In this document: positions 1-6,719 of the stretch, in pieces
How the letters are laid out: every line of letters starts with the position of its first letter
Numbering within the stretch: position 1 is the stretch's first letter
Source of the DNA: Acidobacteriota bacterium
Lineage (GTDB): Bacteria > Acidobacteriota > Polarisedimenticolia > J045
Length of the DNA: 10,390 nucleotides
Direction: 5' to 3'
NCBI GenBank assembly: GCA_027001345.1
Contig: JALTMS010000608.1
Coordinates: 1 to 10,390, forward strand
Notes under the pieces: generated by a model
Told to the model about the DNA's origin: nothing
Database searches by the model: none
What the model saw: only the letters and a program-made list of their open reading frames with translations
Made by a program: the position numbers and the translations under genes

Positions 1-42
1 GCCGCATTCTTTGGCTCCGTGCACTGCCGGATTCTTGTCGTG

Positions 43-65
43 TTTGCGCAAAGTATTGCAAATAC
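43..65. promoter_or_regulatory. Two abutting small palindromes upstream of the first gene
   Basis: The 10-bp perfect palindrome TTTGCGCAAA (43-52) is followed directly by the inverted repeat GTATT-GCA-AATAC (53-65). Both are AT-richer than their surroundings and lie about 120-140 bp upstream of the small gene at 184, where an operator or promoter would be expected. No convincing -35/-10 pair could be fitted: TTGTCG at 35-40 with 17-bp spacing leads to a poor -10. The rest of 66-183 shows only the ribosome binding site of the gene at 184. Calling this an operator is inference. Confidence 0.25.
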
Positions 66-183
66 GGGTGTTAAATCTTTGCCCCGGGGCGGATGGAAGT
101 GGCAGAGTTATTGCTTTCCAATAAAGTCGACGGCGGCTGCACCCCCGCAGCGCAACATCGGATACGCGAAGGGGACGACAAGC

Positions 184-396
184 ATGGCGACGATGGCGAC
201 GAGAAAGCTGGGCACGAAGACCACCACGCGACGCAAGGCCACCCGCAAGCCGAAGGAGCTGGTCAACTACAGCTTCAACGGTGAGAACTACGTGCTGGAC
301 CTGCACCGGGACCGGGTCTACCGCAACTGGATGGCGATCGAGACCAACAAGGGCGTTTCGATCATTGGCGCGTACAAGGCATCTCTCGGACTCTAG
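184..396 (+). CDS. Small basic protein of unknown function, 70 residues
   Basis: I do not recognise this protein. The frame is open further upstream, but ATG 184 is chosen because AAGGGGA (169-175) sits 8 bases before it; the in-frame ATG at 193 is too far from that site. The first 25 or so residues are rich in Thr, Lys and Arg (TKTTTRRKATRKPK) and look disordered. The remainder, from VNYSFNGENYVLDL to the end, alternates hydrophobic and polar residues and looks like a small beta-rich domain. There is no signal peptide, membrane segment or cysteine. The basic tail would suit nucleic-acid or ribosome contact, but that is inference from composition only. The gene stands alone on its strand and is followed 57 bp later by a strong palindrome that probably ends its transcript. 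That it is a real gene is supported by the RBS and terminator placement. Confidence 0.65.
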   Translation: MATMATRKLGTKTTTRRKATRKPKELVNYSFNGENYVLDLHRDRVYRNWMAIETNKGVSIIGAYKASLGL

Positions 397-453
397 TCGC
401 GCCGGGCGGCGGCTCGGTGTGGGGTCGCCAGATCCACAGGCCAGAATGAGGCA

Positions 454-479
454 AAGGGACGACCCGCGGGTCGTCCCTT
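454..479. terminator. Perfect 26-bp palindrome, probable bidirectional terminator
   Basis: The half-site AAGGGACGACCCG (454-466) is followed at once by its exact reverse complement (467-479). As RNA it forms a GC-rich hairpin of about 11 bp with a minimal loop, flanked by AA and TT. It lies between two convergent genes, 57 bp after the small plus-strand gene and 100 bp after the stop of the minus-strand kinase, which is the classic site for a shared terminator. Neither side has a good U-tract, so termination may be weak or factor-aided. A protein binding site is the alternative. Confidence 0.65.
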
Positions 480-578
480 GCATGTTGGGGGCAGCCAGCC
501 TGGAGGGGCACCCTCGATCCCCCCGGATTGATGGGCCCTTCGTCCGAAGTGACGCGACTGGAGACGGGTCGGCTGCTC

Positions 579-2528
579 CTATCGATCGTCGAGCACCTGG
601 CGGACGCGGCTGGCGAGGGCATCGAGGGAGTAGGGTTTGGGGAGGAACTCCAGCCCGGTGTCGAGCACGCCGTGGTGGGCGATGACGTTCTGGGTGTAGC
701 CGGAGGTGTAGAGCACCTTGATTTCGGGGCGGAGCTTGACGAGTTCTCTTGCCAGCTCTCGCCCATTCATCCGGGGCATGACCACGTCGGTAAGCAACAG
801 GGCAATGGAGCCCTGATGCTCTCTGGCGATGGCCAGTGCCTGCTGGCCGGATTTGGCCTCGAGCACTTCGTAGCCGCAGTGCTCGAGGAGCTTGACTGCT
901 GTCCGGCGGACGATCTCCTCGTCCTCGACGACCAGCAGCGTCTCGTGACCTCGTGCCGGCGTCGGCGGCGTCCTGGGTTCCACCGCCTCGGCCTCGTCGG
1001 CGACCCGCGGAAAGTAGACCTTGAATGACGAGCCCCGACCCTCCTCGGAGTAGACCTCGATTCTTCCGCCGCTCTGCTCGACGATCCCGAAGACGGTTGC
1101 CAGGCCGAGACCGGTGCCTTGGCCGAGTTCCTTGGTGGTGTAGAAGGGTTCGAAGATCTTCTTTTTCACCTCCGCGCTCATGCCGCAGCCGGTGTCGCTG
1201 ACCGCGATCATCACATAGAACCCCGCTGTCACGCCGGCGTGCCGGCTGCAGTAGTCTTCATCGAGAAAGACGTCCGCGGTCTCGATCAGCAGTTCTCCGC
1301 CATTCGGCATCGCGTCGCGGGCGTTGATCGCCAGGTTGAGCACGACCTGCTCGATTTGATTGGGATCAGCGCAGATGGGACCGGCATCCGGCTGGGGAAT
1401 CGTTCTGAGTACGATGTCTTCACCGATCAATCGCGCCAGCATCGGATGCATGCTTTCGATCAGGCGATTGATGTCGATCACCCTGGGAGCGATGACCTGC
1501 TTGCGGGAAAACGCCAGGAGCTGCTGCGTGAGATCGGTGGCCCGCGCGGCAGCTTCCTTGATCTCCTGCAAGGATTCGCGAAGAGGGGCATCGGCCGACA
1601 GATCGTCCAGTGCGAGGTCGGCATTGCCGGTGATCGTACAAAGGATGTTGTTGAAGTCGTGGGCCACACCGCCGGCAAGCCGACCGATGGCCTCCAGCTT
1701 CTGACTCTGCTGATACTGCTCCTCGAGCCGCGCATGCTTGCGAGCCAGGCGGATCCGCTCCGTGATGTCGAGGATGATCGCCACGAACACCGGCTGGCGA
1801 CTGTCGAAGAGCTGGAGGTGCACCTCTACGGGATAGAGCGTTCCGTCCTTGCGCTGGTGCTTGGTCGTGAAGTGGATCTTCTTTCGCTCCCCGGTGCGCA
1901 GCGGATGGACCAGCTCCGCGAATGATTCCCGGGTGAAGTCCGGTTTGATGTCCAGTGGTGTGAGCGAGCGCAGCTCGTCCATCGAGTAGCCTAGATTCTC
2001 TCTCGCACCGTGGTTGACATGGTCGAAGCGCAAGGTTTCGGCATCGAAGATGTAGATCTCGTTCAGCGATTCTTCGAGCACGCGGCTGAAGCGCAGTAAC
2101 TCCTCCTCAGCTTGCTCGTACTTCGTGACATCACGTGAGACGCAGGCAACGCCTTCGACCTGACCGTCATCGGAGTGTTCGGGATAGAGTTCCATCGCGA
2201 GATGAGCCTCTTTCCCCCGACGCTCGACGACGAAGTCGATGAAACACGGCTCGCCGGTACGTAAGACCTTTTCGATGTTGCTGTCCCACAGGCGCTGGAG
2301 AGACCTGGGGACAGGCAGTTCGCGGTTCTTTCTGCCGATGATCTGCGAAGCAGGCGCACCGGTCAGTTCGATCAGCGTGCGGTTCGCGTAGAGATACCTC
2401 AGTTCGCGATCGAAGCGAGCGATACAGTTGGGCGATCGATCCGCGATGGCCCGAAGCCTGGCATTGTCTTTGCGCTCCGACTGGAGTTTCGCGATCAGCG
2501 CCGCCTGGTCTGGATTCGCATCACTCAT
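579..2528 (-). CDS. Soluble hybrid sensor histidine kinase, PAS-PAS-HisKA-HATPase-REC
   Basis: The 649-residue protein has no membrane segment, so it should sense a cytoplasmic signal. It starts with a short coiled-coil-like stretch (8-30), then a PAS domain (about 28-135) and a second PAS/PAC domain (about 145-258, ending DITER). The HisKA domain carries the H-box GGVAHDFNN with phospho-acceptor His290, a form typical of the HPK4/NtrB-like class. The ATPase domain shows the N-box (NLAINARDAM, 398-407), G1 DTGCGM (445-450), F-box FEPFYTTK (459-466) and G2 GQGTGLGL. A linker rich in Pro and Thr leads to a receiver domain (about 530-648) with acidic Glu535/Asp536, phospho-acceptor Asp581 (TDVVMP), Thr608 and Lys631 (LPKPY), so every key residue is present. 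The order resembles CckA without its membrane anchor. No output domain, HPt or regulator gene is nearby, so it is an orphan. It lies 182 bp downstream of glnA on the same strand; a nitrogen link is possible but unproven. Confidence 0.93.
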   Translation of the reverse strand: MSDANPDQAALIAKLQSERKDNARLRAIADRSPNCIARFDRELRYLYANRTLIELTGAPASQIIGRKNRELPVPRSLQRLWDSNIEKVLRTGEPCFIDFVVERRGKEAHLAMELYPEHSDDGQVEGVACVSRDVTKYEQAEEELLRFSRVLEESLNEIYIFDAETLRFDHVNHGARENLGYSMDELRSLTPLDIKPDFTRESFAELVHPLRTGERKKIHFTTKHQRKDGTLYPVEVHLQLFDSRQPVFVAIILDITERIRLARKHARLEEQYQQSQKLEAIGRLAGGVAHDFNNILCTITGNADLALDDLSADAPLRESLQEIKEAAARATDLTQQLLAFSRKQVIAPRVIDINRLIESMHPMLARLIGEDIVLRTIPQPDAGPICADPNQIEQVVLNLAINARDAMPNGGELLIETADVFLDEDYCSRHAGVTAGFYVMIAVSDTGCGMSAEVKKKIFEPFYTTKELGQGTGLGLATVFGIVEQSGGRIEVYSEEGRGSSFKVYFPRVADEAEAVEPRTPPTPARGHETLLVVEDEEIVRRTAVKLLEHCGYEVLEAKSGQQALAIAREHQGSIALLLTDVVMPRMNGRELARELVKLRPEIKVLYTSGYTQNVIAHHGVLDTGLEFLPKPYSLDALASRVRQVLDDR

Positions 2529-2651
2529 CGCCCTGTCTCCGGGCCCTTACTCCGGCATAGCTGCGATTGCAGCAGCGCCATGATACTTCAGACAGGGTCC
2601 AGCGATCGAGTCCATCGTGCTTCATGAGCCTTCGAGCCGAGGATGCAGAAA

Positions 2652-2676
2652 GGCGGCAGACCTTCGGCCTGCCGCC
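2652..2676 (-). terminator. Terminator-like hairpin after glnA
   Basis: GGCGGCAG (2652-2659) pairs with CTGCCGCC (2669-2676), giving an 8-bp GC-rich stem around a short TTC/TTCG-type loop. Read on the minus strand it begins 35 bases past the glnA stop and is followed by CTTTCTGC, a weak U-tract. It therefore looks like the glnA terminator. It would also partly insulate the downstream kinase gene, for which I found no convincing promoter in 2529-2651; a small GCTGC-GATT-GCAGC inverted repeat at 2560-2573 is the only other structure there. Confidence 0.6.
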
Positions 2677-2710
2677 CGCATCGCTTCACCGGCGCGTCGT
2701 GGTGCGCCGA

Positions 2711-4048
2711 TCAATACATCGCAAGATAGCGGTCGACCTCCCAGGGGTGGACGATGGTGATGTACTCCTGCCAGTCTTGCAGCTTGCCGGCGATAAAGTG
2801 TTCGGCGACGTGCTCGCCGAGGGCCTCGAGCATCGCCTTGTCCTTCTGCAGGGCGCGGGTGGCCTCGTAGAGATCGCCGGGCAGGGCGTCGATTTTCAGG
2901 CGGCGCTTCTCCCGCTCGCTCATGCGGAAGATGTCCTTGTTCACCGGAGGGCCGGGATCGATCTCGTTGTCGATGCCGTTGAGACCCGCGTGCAGCATGA
3001 CGGCGAAGGCCAGGTAGGGGTTGCAAGAGGGGTCGGGCATCCGCACCTCGACGCGCGTGCCGACACCCCGGCGGGCAGGCACGCGGGCCAGGGGGCTGCG
3101 GTTCTTCTCCGACCAGGTGATGTTGGTCGGTGCCTCGTAGCCCGGCACCAGCCGCTTGTAGGAGTTGACCGTCGGATTGGTCACCGCGGTGAAGGCCTTG
3201 GCGTGAGCCAGCAGACCGCCGATGTAGCACAACGCCACCTTGGACAGCCCCCACTCGGCCTGGGAGTCATCGAAGGCGTTGGAGCCGTCCGAGAGGTGGA
3301 ACAGGGACTGGTGACAGTGCATGCCCGAGCCGTTGACGCCATACAGGGGCTTGGGCATGAAGGTCGCGTGCAGTTGGTGCTGTACGGCGATCTTGCGCAC
3401 CACGTGGCGAAAGACCATCAGGTTGTCGGCGGTCTTCATCGCCTCGGCATACTTGAAGTCGATCTCATGCTGGCCGGGGGCCACCTCGTGGTGGGCCGCC
3501 TCCACCTCGAAGCCCATCTTCTCGAGCACGTTGACGATCTGCCGCCGGGCCGATTCGCCCCGATCCACAGGCGCGAGGTCGAAGTAGCCGCCATGGTCGT
3601 GGGTCTCGGTGGTCGGGGTTCCGTCCGCCGCACGGTGGAAGAGGAAGAACTCCGCCTCGGGACCGAACATCGCTCGGTAGCCCATCTTCTCGGCCCGCGC
3701 GATGGCGCGGCGCAGCACGTAGCGTGGGTCGCCCTCGAAGGGCTCGCCGTCGGGCATGGCCACGTCACAGATCAGCATCGCCCGCCGGTTGGGGTCGCCC
3801 TGGTCGGCAGGGAAGACCCGCAGGGACTGGAAGTCCGGTCGCAGGAGCATGTCGGACTCCTGGATCCGGACGAAGCCCTCGATGGACGAGCCGTCGAACA
3901 TGATCTCGCCCGCCAGCGCCTTGTCGAACTGGCTGTCGGGCACCTCGACGTTCTTGATGACACCGTGAATATCGGAGAAAACGAGGCGAAGAAACCGGAC
4001 GCCTTCGTCTCTCAGGATTGCGCGGACCTCTGCTTCGCTCCCGGCCAT
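2711..4048 (-). CDS. glnA: Glutamine synthetase type I, alpha (Bacillus-like) subtype
   Basis: This enzyme makes glutamine from glutamate, ammonia and ATP and is the entry point of nitrogen assimilation; it acts in the cytoplasm as a dodecamer. The frame extends to an ATG at 4081, but the AAAGGAGG ribosome binding site ends 4 bases before ATG 4048, giving 445 residues. Visible motifs are FDGSSIEGF (51-59), the metal/ATP motif GPEAEFFLF (129-137), HHEVAPGQHEIDFKY (186-200), NGSGMHCHQSL (239-249) and the flap NPTVNSYKRLVPGYEAP (291-307, with Glu305 as the flap glutamate). The length and the absence of a C-terminal adenylylation-site tyrosine motif place it in the GSI-alpha group, which is controlled by feedback rather than adenylylation. 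Arg61 matches the arginine that mediates glutamine feedback in Bacillus. It has its own promoter at 4082-4109 and a hairpin downstream. No GlnB or GlnR gene is in view. Confidence 0.96.
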   Translation of the reverse strand: MAGSEAEVRAILRDEGVRFLRLVFSDIHGVIKNVEVPDSQFDKALAGEIMFDGSSIEGFVRIQESDMLLRPDFQSLRVFPADQGDPNRRAMLICDVAMPDGEPFEGDPRYVLRRAIARAEKMGYRAMFGPEAEFFLFHRAADGTPTTETHDHGGYFDLAPVDRGESARRQIVNVLEKMGFEVEAAHHEVAPGQHEIDFKYAEAMKTADNLMVFRHVVRKIAVQHQLHATFMPKPLYGVNGSGMHCHQSLFHLSDGSNAFDDSQAEWGLSKVALCYIGGLLAHAKAFTAVTNPTVNSYKRLVPGYEAPTNITWSEKNRSPLARVPARRGVGTRVEVRMPDPSCNPYLAFAVMLHAGLNGIDNEIDPGPPVNKDIFRMSEREKRRLKIDALPGDLYEATRALQKDKAMLEALGEHVAEHFIAGKLQDWQEYITIVHPWEVDRYLAMY

Positions 4049-4051
4049 GGG

Positions 4052-4059
4052 GCCTCCTT
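4052..4059 (-). promoter_or_regulatory. Strong ribosome binding site fixing the glnA start
   Basis: On the minus strand the bases read AAAGGAGG, followed by CCCC and then ATG at 4048. This near-perfect match to the anti-Shine-Dalgarno sequence rules out the longer reading from ATG 4081, which would put the RBS inside the coding region. Confidence 0.85.
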
Positions 4060-4081
4060 TCGCATTCAGCGCTCGCGGCAA

Positions 4082-4109
4082 GGTATAGGTCCCGGGGCGG
4101 GCCTGTCAA
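4082..4109 (-). promoter_or_regulatory. Sigma70-type promoter of glnA
   Basis: On the minus strand a perfect -35 box TTGACA (4104-4109) is separated by 16 bases from TATACC (4082-4087), a 4/6 match to the -10 consensus. Transcription would begin near 4075, leaving a leader of about 27 bases before ATG 4048. This also excludes ATG 4081 as the start, since it would lie at the edge of the -10 box. No sigma54 GG-N10-GC element was found here, so the gene appears to use the housekeeping sigma factor. Confidence 0.7.
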
Positions 4110-4373
4110 GGCGAGGTGACAATAAAAAACTGACATTCTGTCCGATAAGCCGTTTGATCTCGCAAAAACAGCGCCTGAAATTGCAAAGTGTCGAGTCAAA
4201 TACTGTCACCTGGCGGTTTTGATCCGATCGCGCGACCTGCCAGCCCGGCCCCGGTCCGGTTCGGTCGAACACAGGCTTTCTTCGTCGGGAGCCCGGCTCG
4301 GGAGTATGCTCCGGCCGTTCGCCTCCCGCTCCGACGTCCGTCCGGCGCGGGTCTTTCTGTGGTGGAAGTGAAG

Positions 4374-6059
4374 ATGCGTTCACTGATCGTCCTGTCGGCA
4401 GCTCTGATTCTCCTGGCAAGTTGTGCCGCTTCTTCACCCCGCGAGAGTGCCGAGCGCCTGGTGCTCAGTGGACCCCGTTTCTGGACCGGGGATCTGCAGC
4501 ACCCCTGGGCCGATGCCCTGGTGGTGGAGGAAGGCCGGATCGTCGCTGTGCTCGACCGCCGGGCGATCGGCCGGGAACTGGCCGGCGGGGGGGTCGTGCG
4601 GCAGCTCCCGGGCGCGTTTGCCGCTCCCGCTCTGGCCGACGCCCATGCCCACATTCTCGGCTACGGCAAGAGTCTCGATCGGGTCGATCTGGTGGGCGCG
4701 GCCAGTCTCGAGGAGGTGCTCGAGCGAGTGCGCGCCTTTGCCGCGGCTCATCCGGGCAAGGGCTGGATTCTCGGACGCGGCTGGGATCAAAACGACTGGC
4801 CGCGCCACGGCTGGCCGGACGCCGATCGCCTCGAACAGGTGGTTCCGGACCGACCCTGCGCCCTGTCTCGCATCGATGGTCATGCCCTGTGGGTCAACCG
4901 CACCGCTCTGGCCATCGCCGACATCGACGGCCGGACGCCCGATCCACCGGGGGGTGCGATTCACCGCGACCCTTCCGGGCGGCCGACGGGCATCTTGATC
5001 GACAATGCCGAGCAACTGATCGAGAGCGTGATCCCGCCTTTGTCGAGCGAGCAGCGCGACGCGGCCCTCGAGGCGGCGGCCCGCGCGCTGGTCGCCGCCG
5101 GACTGGCCACGGTCCACGACATGGGCGTCGATCGAGCCACCTGGCAGGCGATGGTGCGCCTTGCCAGCGCCGGTCGCTTCCCGCTGCGGGTGTTCGCCTA
5201 TGCCAGCGCCGGCGGCCCGCTGCACCGGAGCCTGCTCGAAAGCGGTCCACGCAGCGAAGGGCGGCTTGACCTGGTGGGAGTCAAGTTCTATGCCGACGGT
5301 GCTCTCGGCTCCCGAGGCGCCCGGCTGAGCGAGCCCTACAGCGACCAGGGCGACAGCCGCGGCCTGTGGGTCACCGACCCCGCCACTCTGCGCAAGAGCA
5401 TCGGCGAGGCGTTGCGGGCGGGTTTGCAGCCGGCGGTGCACGCGATTGGTGACGAGGCGAATCGGGTCGTGATCGACATCTTCATCGAGGCTCTCGCGGA
5501 TCTGCCCGCGCCGCCGTCGTTACCACCTCGGCTGGAGCATGCCCAGATTCTCGACCCGGCGGACATCCGCCGGGCCGCTCGGGCGGGCATCGTCGTTTCC
5601 ATGCAGCCGACCCATGCGACTTCCGACATGCCCTGGGTCGAGCAGCGTCTGGGTGCCGGCCGACTGGCCGGCGCCTACGCCTGGAAGAGTTTTCTCGATG
5701 CGGGGGCTCGGCTCGTCTTTGGCTCCGATTTTCCGGTCGAGTCCATCGATCCCCGCCGTGGTCTCTACGCGGCCGTGACCCGGCAGGACCGCCGGGGCCG
5801 ACCGCCGGGAGGGTGGCTCGCCGAGCAGCGGGTCGATCTGGCCACCGCCTTCGCTGCGATGACCTCCGCTCCGGCGGCGGCGGTGGGTCGGCAGGCGGAT
5901 CTCGGTCGCCTGGTCGAGGGTGCGGCCTGTGACCTGACCGTTTTCGCCCACGATCCCTTCGAGCAGCCGCCCCGCAAGCTGCTGGACAACCCGGTGGTGG
6001 CCACCGTGATCGACGGACACGTGTTCTTGCCCCCGAGAGAGGGGGAGCGCGCGCCATGA
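4374..6059 (+). CDS. Lipoprotein-anchored amidohydrolase, YtcJ-type (Amidohydro_3)
   Basis: ATG 4374 is chosen because it opens with a lipoprotein signal: charged MR, a hydrophobic run and the lipobox LASC with Cys17. GGAAG lies 5 bases upstream. The 561-residue product should be exported and lipid-anchored, unlike most cytoplasmic members of the family. The metal-dependent amidohydrolase fold is shown by HAH (91-93), Lys304 in the VKFYADGALGSRGA segment (the likely metal-bridging lysine), His356 in HAIGD, His389 in LEHAQ and Asp452 in GSDFPVE. N-terminal (about 28-80) and C-terminal (about 510-552) beta segments would form the usual composite sandwich domain. These residues suggest an active hydrolase of amide or related bonds. 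Family members take varied substrates and none can be named here. Its stop overlaps the start of the YkgJ-like gene (ATGA), so the two are translationally coupled. Confidence 0.88.
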   Translation: MRSLIVLSAALILLASCAASSPRESAERLVLSGPRFWTGDLQHPWADALVVEEGRIVAVLDRRAIGRELAGGGVVRQLPGAFAAPALADAHAHILGYGKSLDRVDLVGAASLEEVLERVRAFAAAHPGKGWILGRGWDQNDWPRHGWPDADRLEQVVPDRPCALSRIDGHALWVNRTALAIADIDGRTPDPPGGAIHRDPSGRPTGILIDNAEQLIESVIPPLSSEQRDAALEAAARALVAAGLATVHDMGVDRATWQAMVRLASAGRFPLRVFAYASAGGPLHRSLLESGPRSEGRLDLVGVKFYADGALGSRGARLSEPYSDQGDSRGLWVTDPATLRKSIGEALRAGLQPAVHAIGDEANRVVIDIFIEALADLPAPPSLPPRLEHAQILDPADIRRAARAGIVVSMQPTHATSDMPWVEQRLGAGRLAGAYAWKSFLDAGARLVFGSDFPVESIDPRRGLYAAVTRQDRRGRPPGGWLAEQRVDLATAFAAMTSAPAAAVGRQADLGRLVEGAACDLTVFAHDPFEQPPRKLLDNPVVATVIDGHVFLPPREGERAP

Positions 6060-6562
6060 AGGAGACTCACCGGGGAGCACGGACGGAAGCCCTGCCGGTG
6101 CTGGCGCCCGCCGATCCGCCCTGCGAGCGTTGCCGGGCTCTGTGCTGTCGCTACTACGCTCTGGAAATCGACCCTCCCGAAGACGAGGACGACTTCGAGG
6201 ATCTGCGCTGGTACCTGTTGCATCGGCGCTCGTGGATCTGGGTCGATGACGGGGAGTGGTACCTGCAGGTCGATGAGGAATGTCGCTATCTCGGAGACGA
6301 CGGCCGCTGCGGAATCTATCAGCAGCGGCCACGGATCTGTCGCGAGTACGGCGTGGATCCGACGGATGAGCCCCGTTGCGATTACTTCGTCGATGTCGAA
6401 AAGCACGATCTGGAGTTCCGCGAGCCCGAGGAGATGGCGGCCTACGCTCGTCGCTTCCTCGCTCGCCGCGAAGCCGAGCGCCGGCGTCGTTCCGCGGCAG
6501 CCAAGAAGGGATGGCAGCGCCGCAGGGCAGCGCGGCAGAAGAGGGATCGACGCTCTTCGTGA
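6056..6562 (+). CDS. YkgJ-family cysteine-cluster protein (putative Zn/Fe chelating)
   Basis: The 168-residue protein carries the YkgJ-type cluster Cys23-x2-Cys26-x3-Cys30-Cys31, followed by Cys76, Cys85 (GRCGIYQQRPRICREY context), Cys95 and Cys108: eight cysteines in the order typical of this family, which is annotated as zinc- or iron-sulfur-binding and whose biochemical role is mostly unknown. An acidic stretch (about 38-48) follows the first cluster, and a strongly basic, Arg/Lys-rich tail (about 130-168) extends beyond the usual core and might contact nucleic acid or membrane. The start ATG overlaps the upstream stop as ATGA, and AGAGGGGGAG ends 8 bases before it. No signal peptide is seen, so it is probably cytoplasmic even though its partner gene product is exported. 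The pairing may be simple co-transcription. Confidence 0.85.
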   Translation: MKETHRGARTEALPVLAPADPPCERCRALCCRYYALEIDPPEDEDDFEDLRWYLLHRRSWIWVDDGEWYLQVDEECRYLGDDGRCGIYQQRPRICREYGVDPTDEPRCDYFVDVEKHDLEFREPEEMAAYARRFLARREAERRRRSAAAKKGWQRRRAARQKRDRRSS

Positions 6563-6569
6563 GGCCCGT

Positions 6570-6719
6570 ATGCCCAGCGCCGACTGCGGGGACACCTCCG
6601 GCTCCGGCTGCTGCTGCCAGGCCGGACCCCGCTGCGGTGTCGGCGAGAACCCTACTGGACGGTGGTCTCTTCCGTTCCGGCTTCCACTCAGGTGCGCGCC
6701 AGGCGCCACTGGTGGATGA
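6570..6719 (+). CDS. Possible Cys-rich micro-ORF, 49 residues
   Basis: ATG 6570 follows GAGG, which overlaps the upstream stop and ends 5 bases before it, 7 bp after the YkgJ-like gene. The predicted peptide starts MPSADCGDTSGSGCCCQAGPRCG, in parts Cys6, Cys14-16 and Cys22, with one more Cys near the C-terminus. The 3' end overlaps the antisense end of the GGDEF/PilZ gene by 32 bp. A metal-binding micropeptide attached to the upstream operon is conceivable. Against it, the same bases form an imperfect hairpin, several frames are open in this GC-rich gap, and the C-terminal half resembles random GC-rich translation. I do not recognise a family. Confidence 0.25.
   Translation: MPSADCGDTSGSGCCCQAGPRCGVGENPTGRWSLPFRLPLRCAPGATGG
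6579..6644. terminator. Imperfect long hairpin in the convergent gap
   Basis: Three stem blocks are nested: GCCGAC (6579-6584) with GTCGGC (6639-6644), GCGGGG (6586-6591) with CCCCGC (6627-6632), and TCCGG (6597-6601) with CCGGA (6622-6626). They total 17 bp with unequal internal loops and no U-tract on either side. The position between convergent genes fits a bidirectional transcription block. It is weaker evidence than the palindrome at 454-479. Confidence 0.3.

Larger units (their letters stand above)
4049..4373. other. Divergent gene-free region between glnA and the amidohydrolase
   Basis: These 325 bp hold the glnA RBS and promoter on the left. The middle (about 4118-4210) is distinctly AT-rich compared with its surroundings. 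AGGTGACA (4114-4121) and its inverse TGTCACCT (4204-4211) bracket this AT-rich part, and partial extra matches flank each copy. For the plus-strand gene a weak promoter can be drawn: TTGATC (4154-4159), 16 bases, TGAAAT (4176-4181), which implies a leader of about 185 bases. The frame is open from ATG 4188 to the amidohydrolase, but that stretch looks like non-coding sequence and would bury the lipoprotein signal. Confidence 0.5.

Noticed and set aside
2567..4222. Long plus-strand open frame of 551 codons opposite glnA
   Set aside because: It is the antisense shadow of a conserved gene in GC-rich DNA. It has no RBS or recognisable domain, and the glnA motifs on the other strand are unambiguous.
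4188..4373. Upstream extension of the amidohydrolase by 62 residues
   Set aside because: It would bury a textbook lipoprotein signal, and the extension reads like translated non-coding DNA.
4049..4373. Possible riboswitch or glutamine-responsive RNA leader before glnA
   Set aside because: The predicted glnA leader is only about 27 bases because the promoter lies close to the start codon. No structured leader fits.
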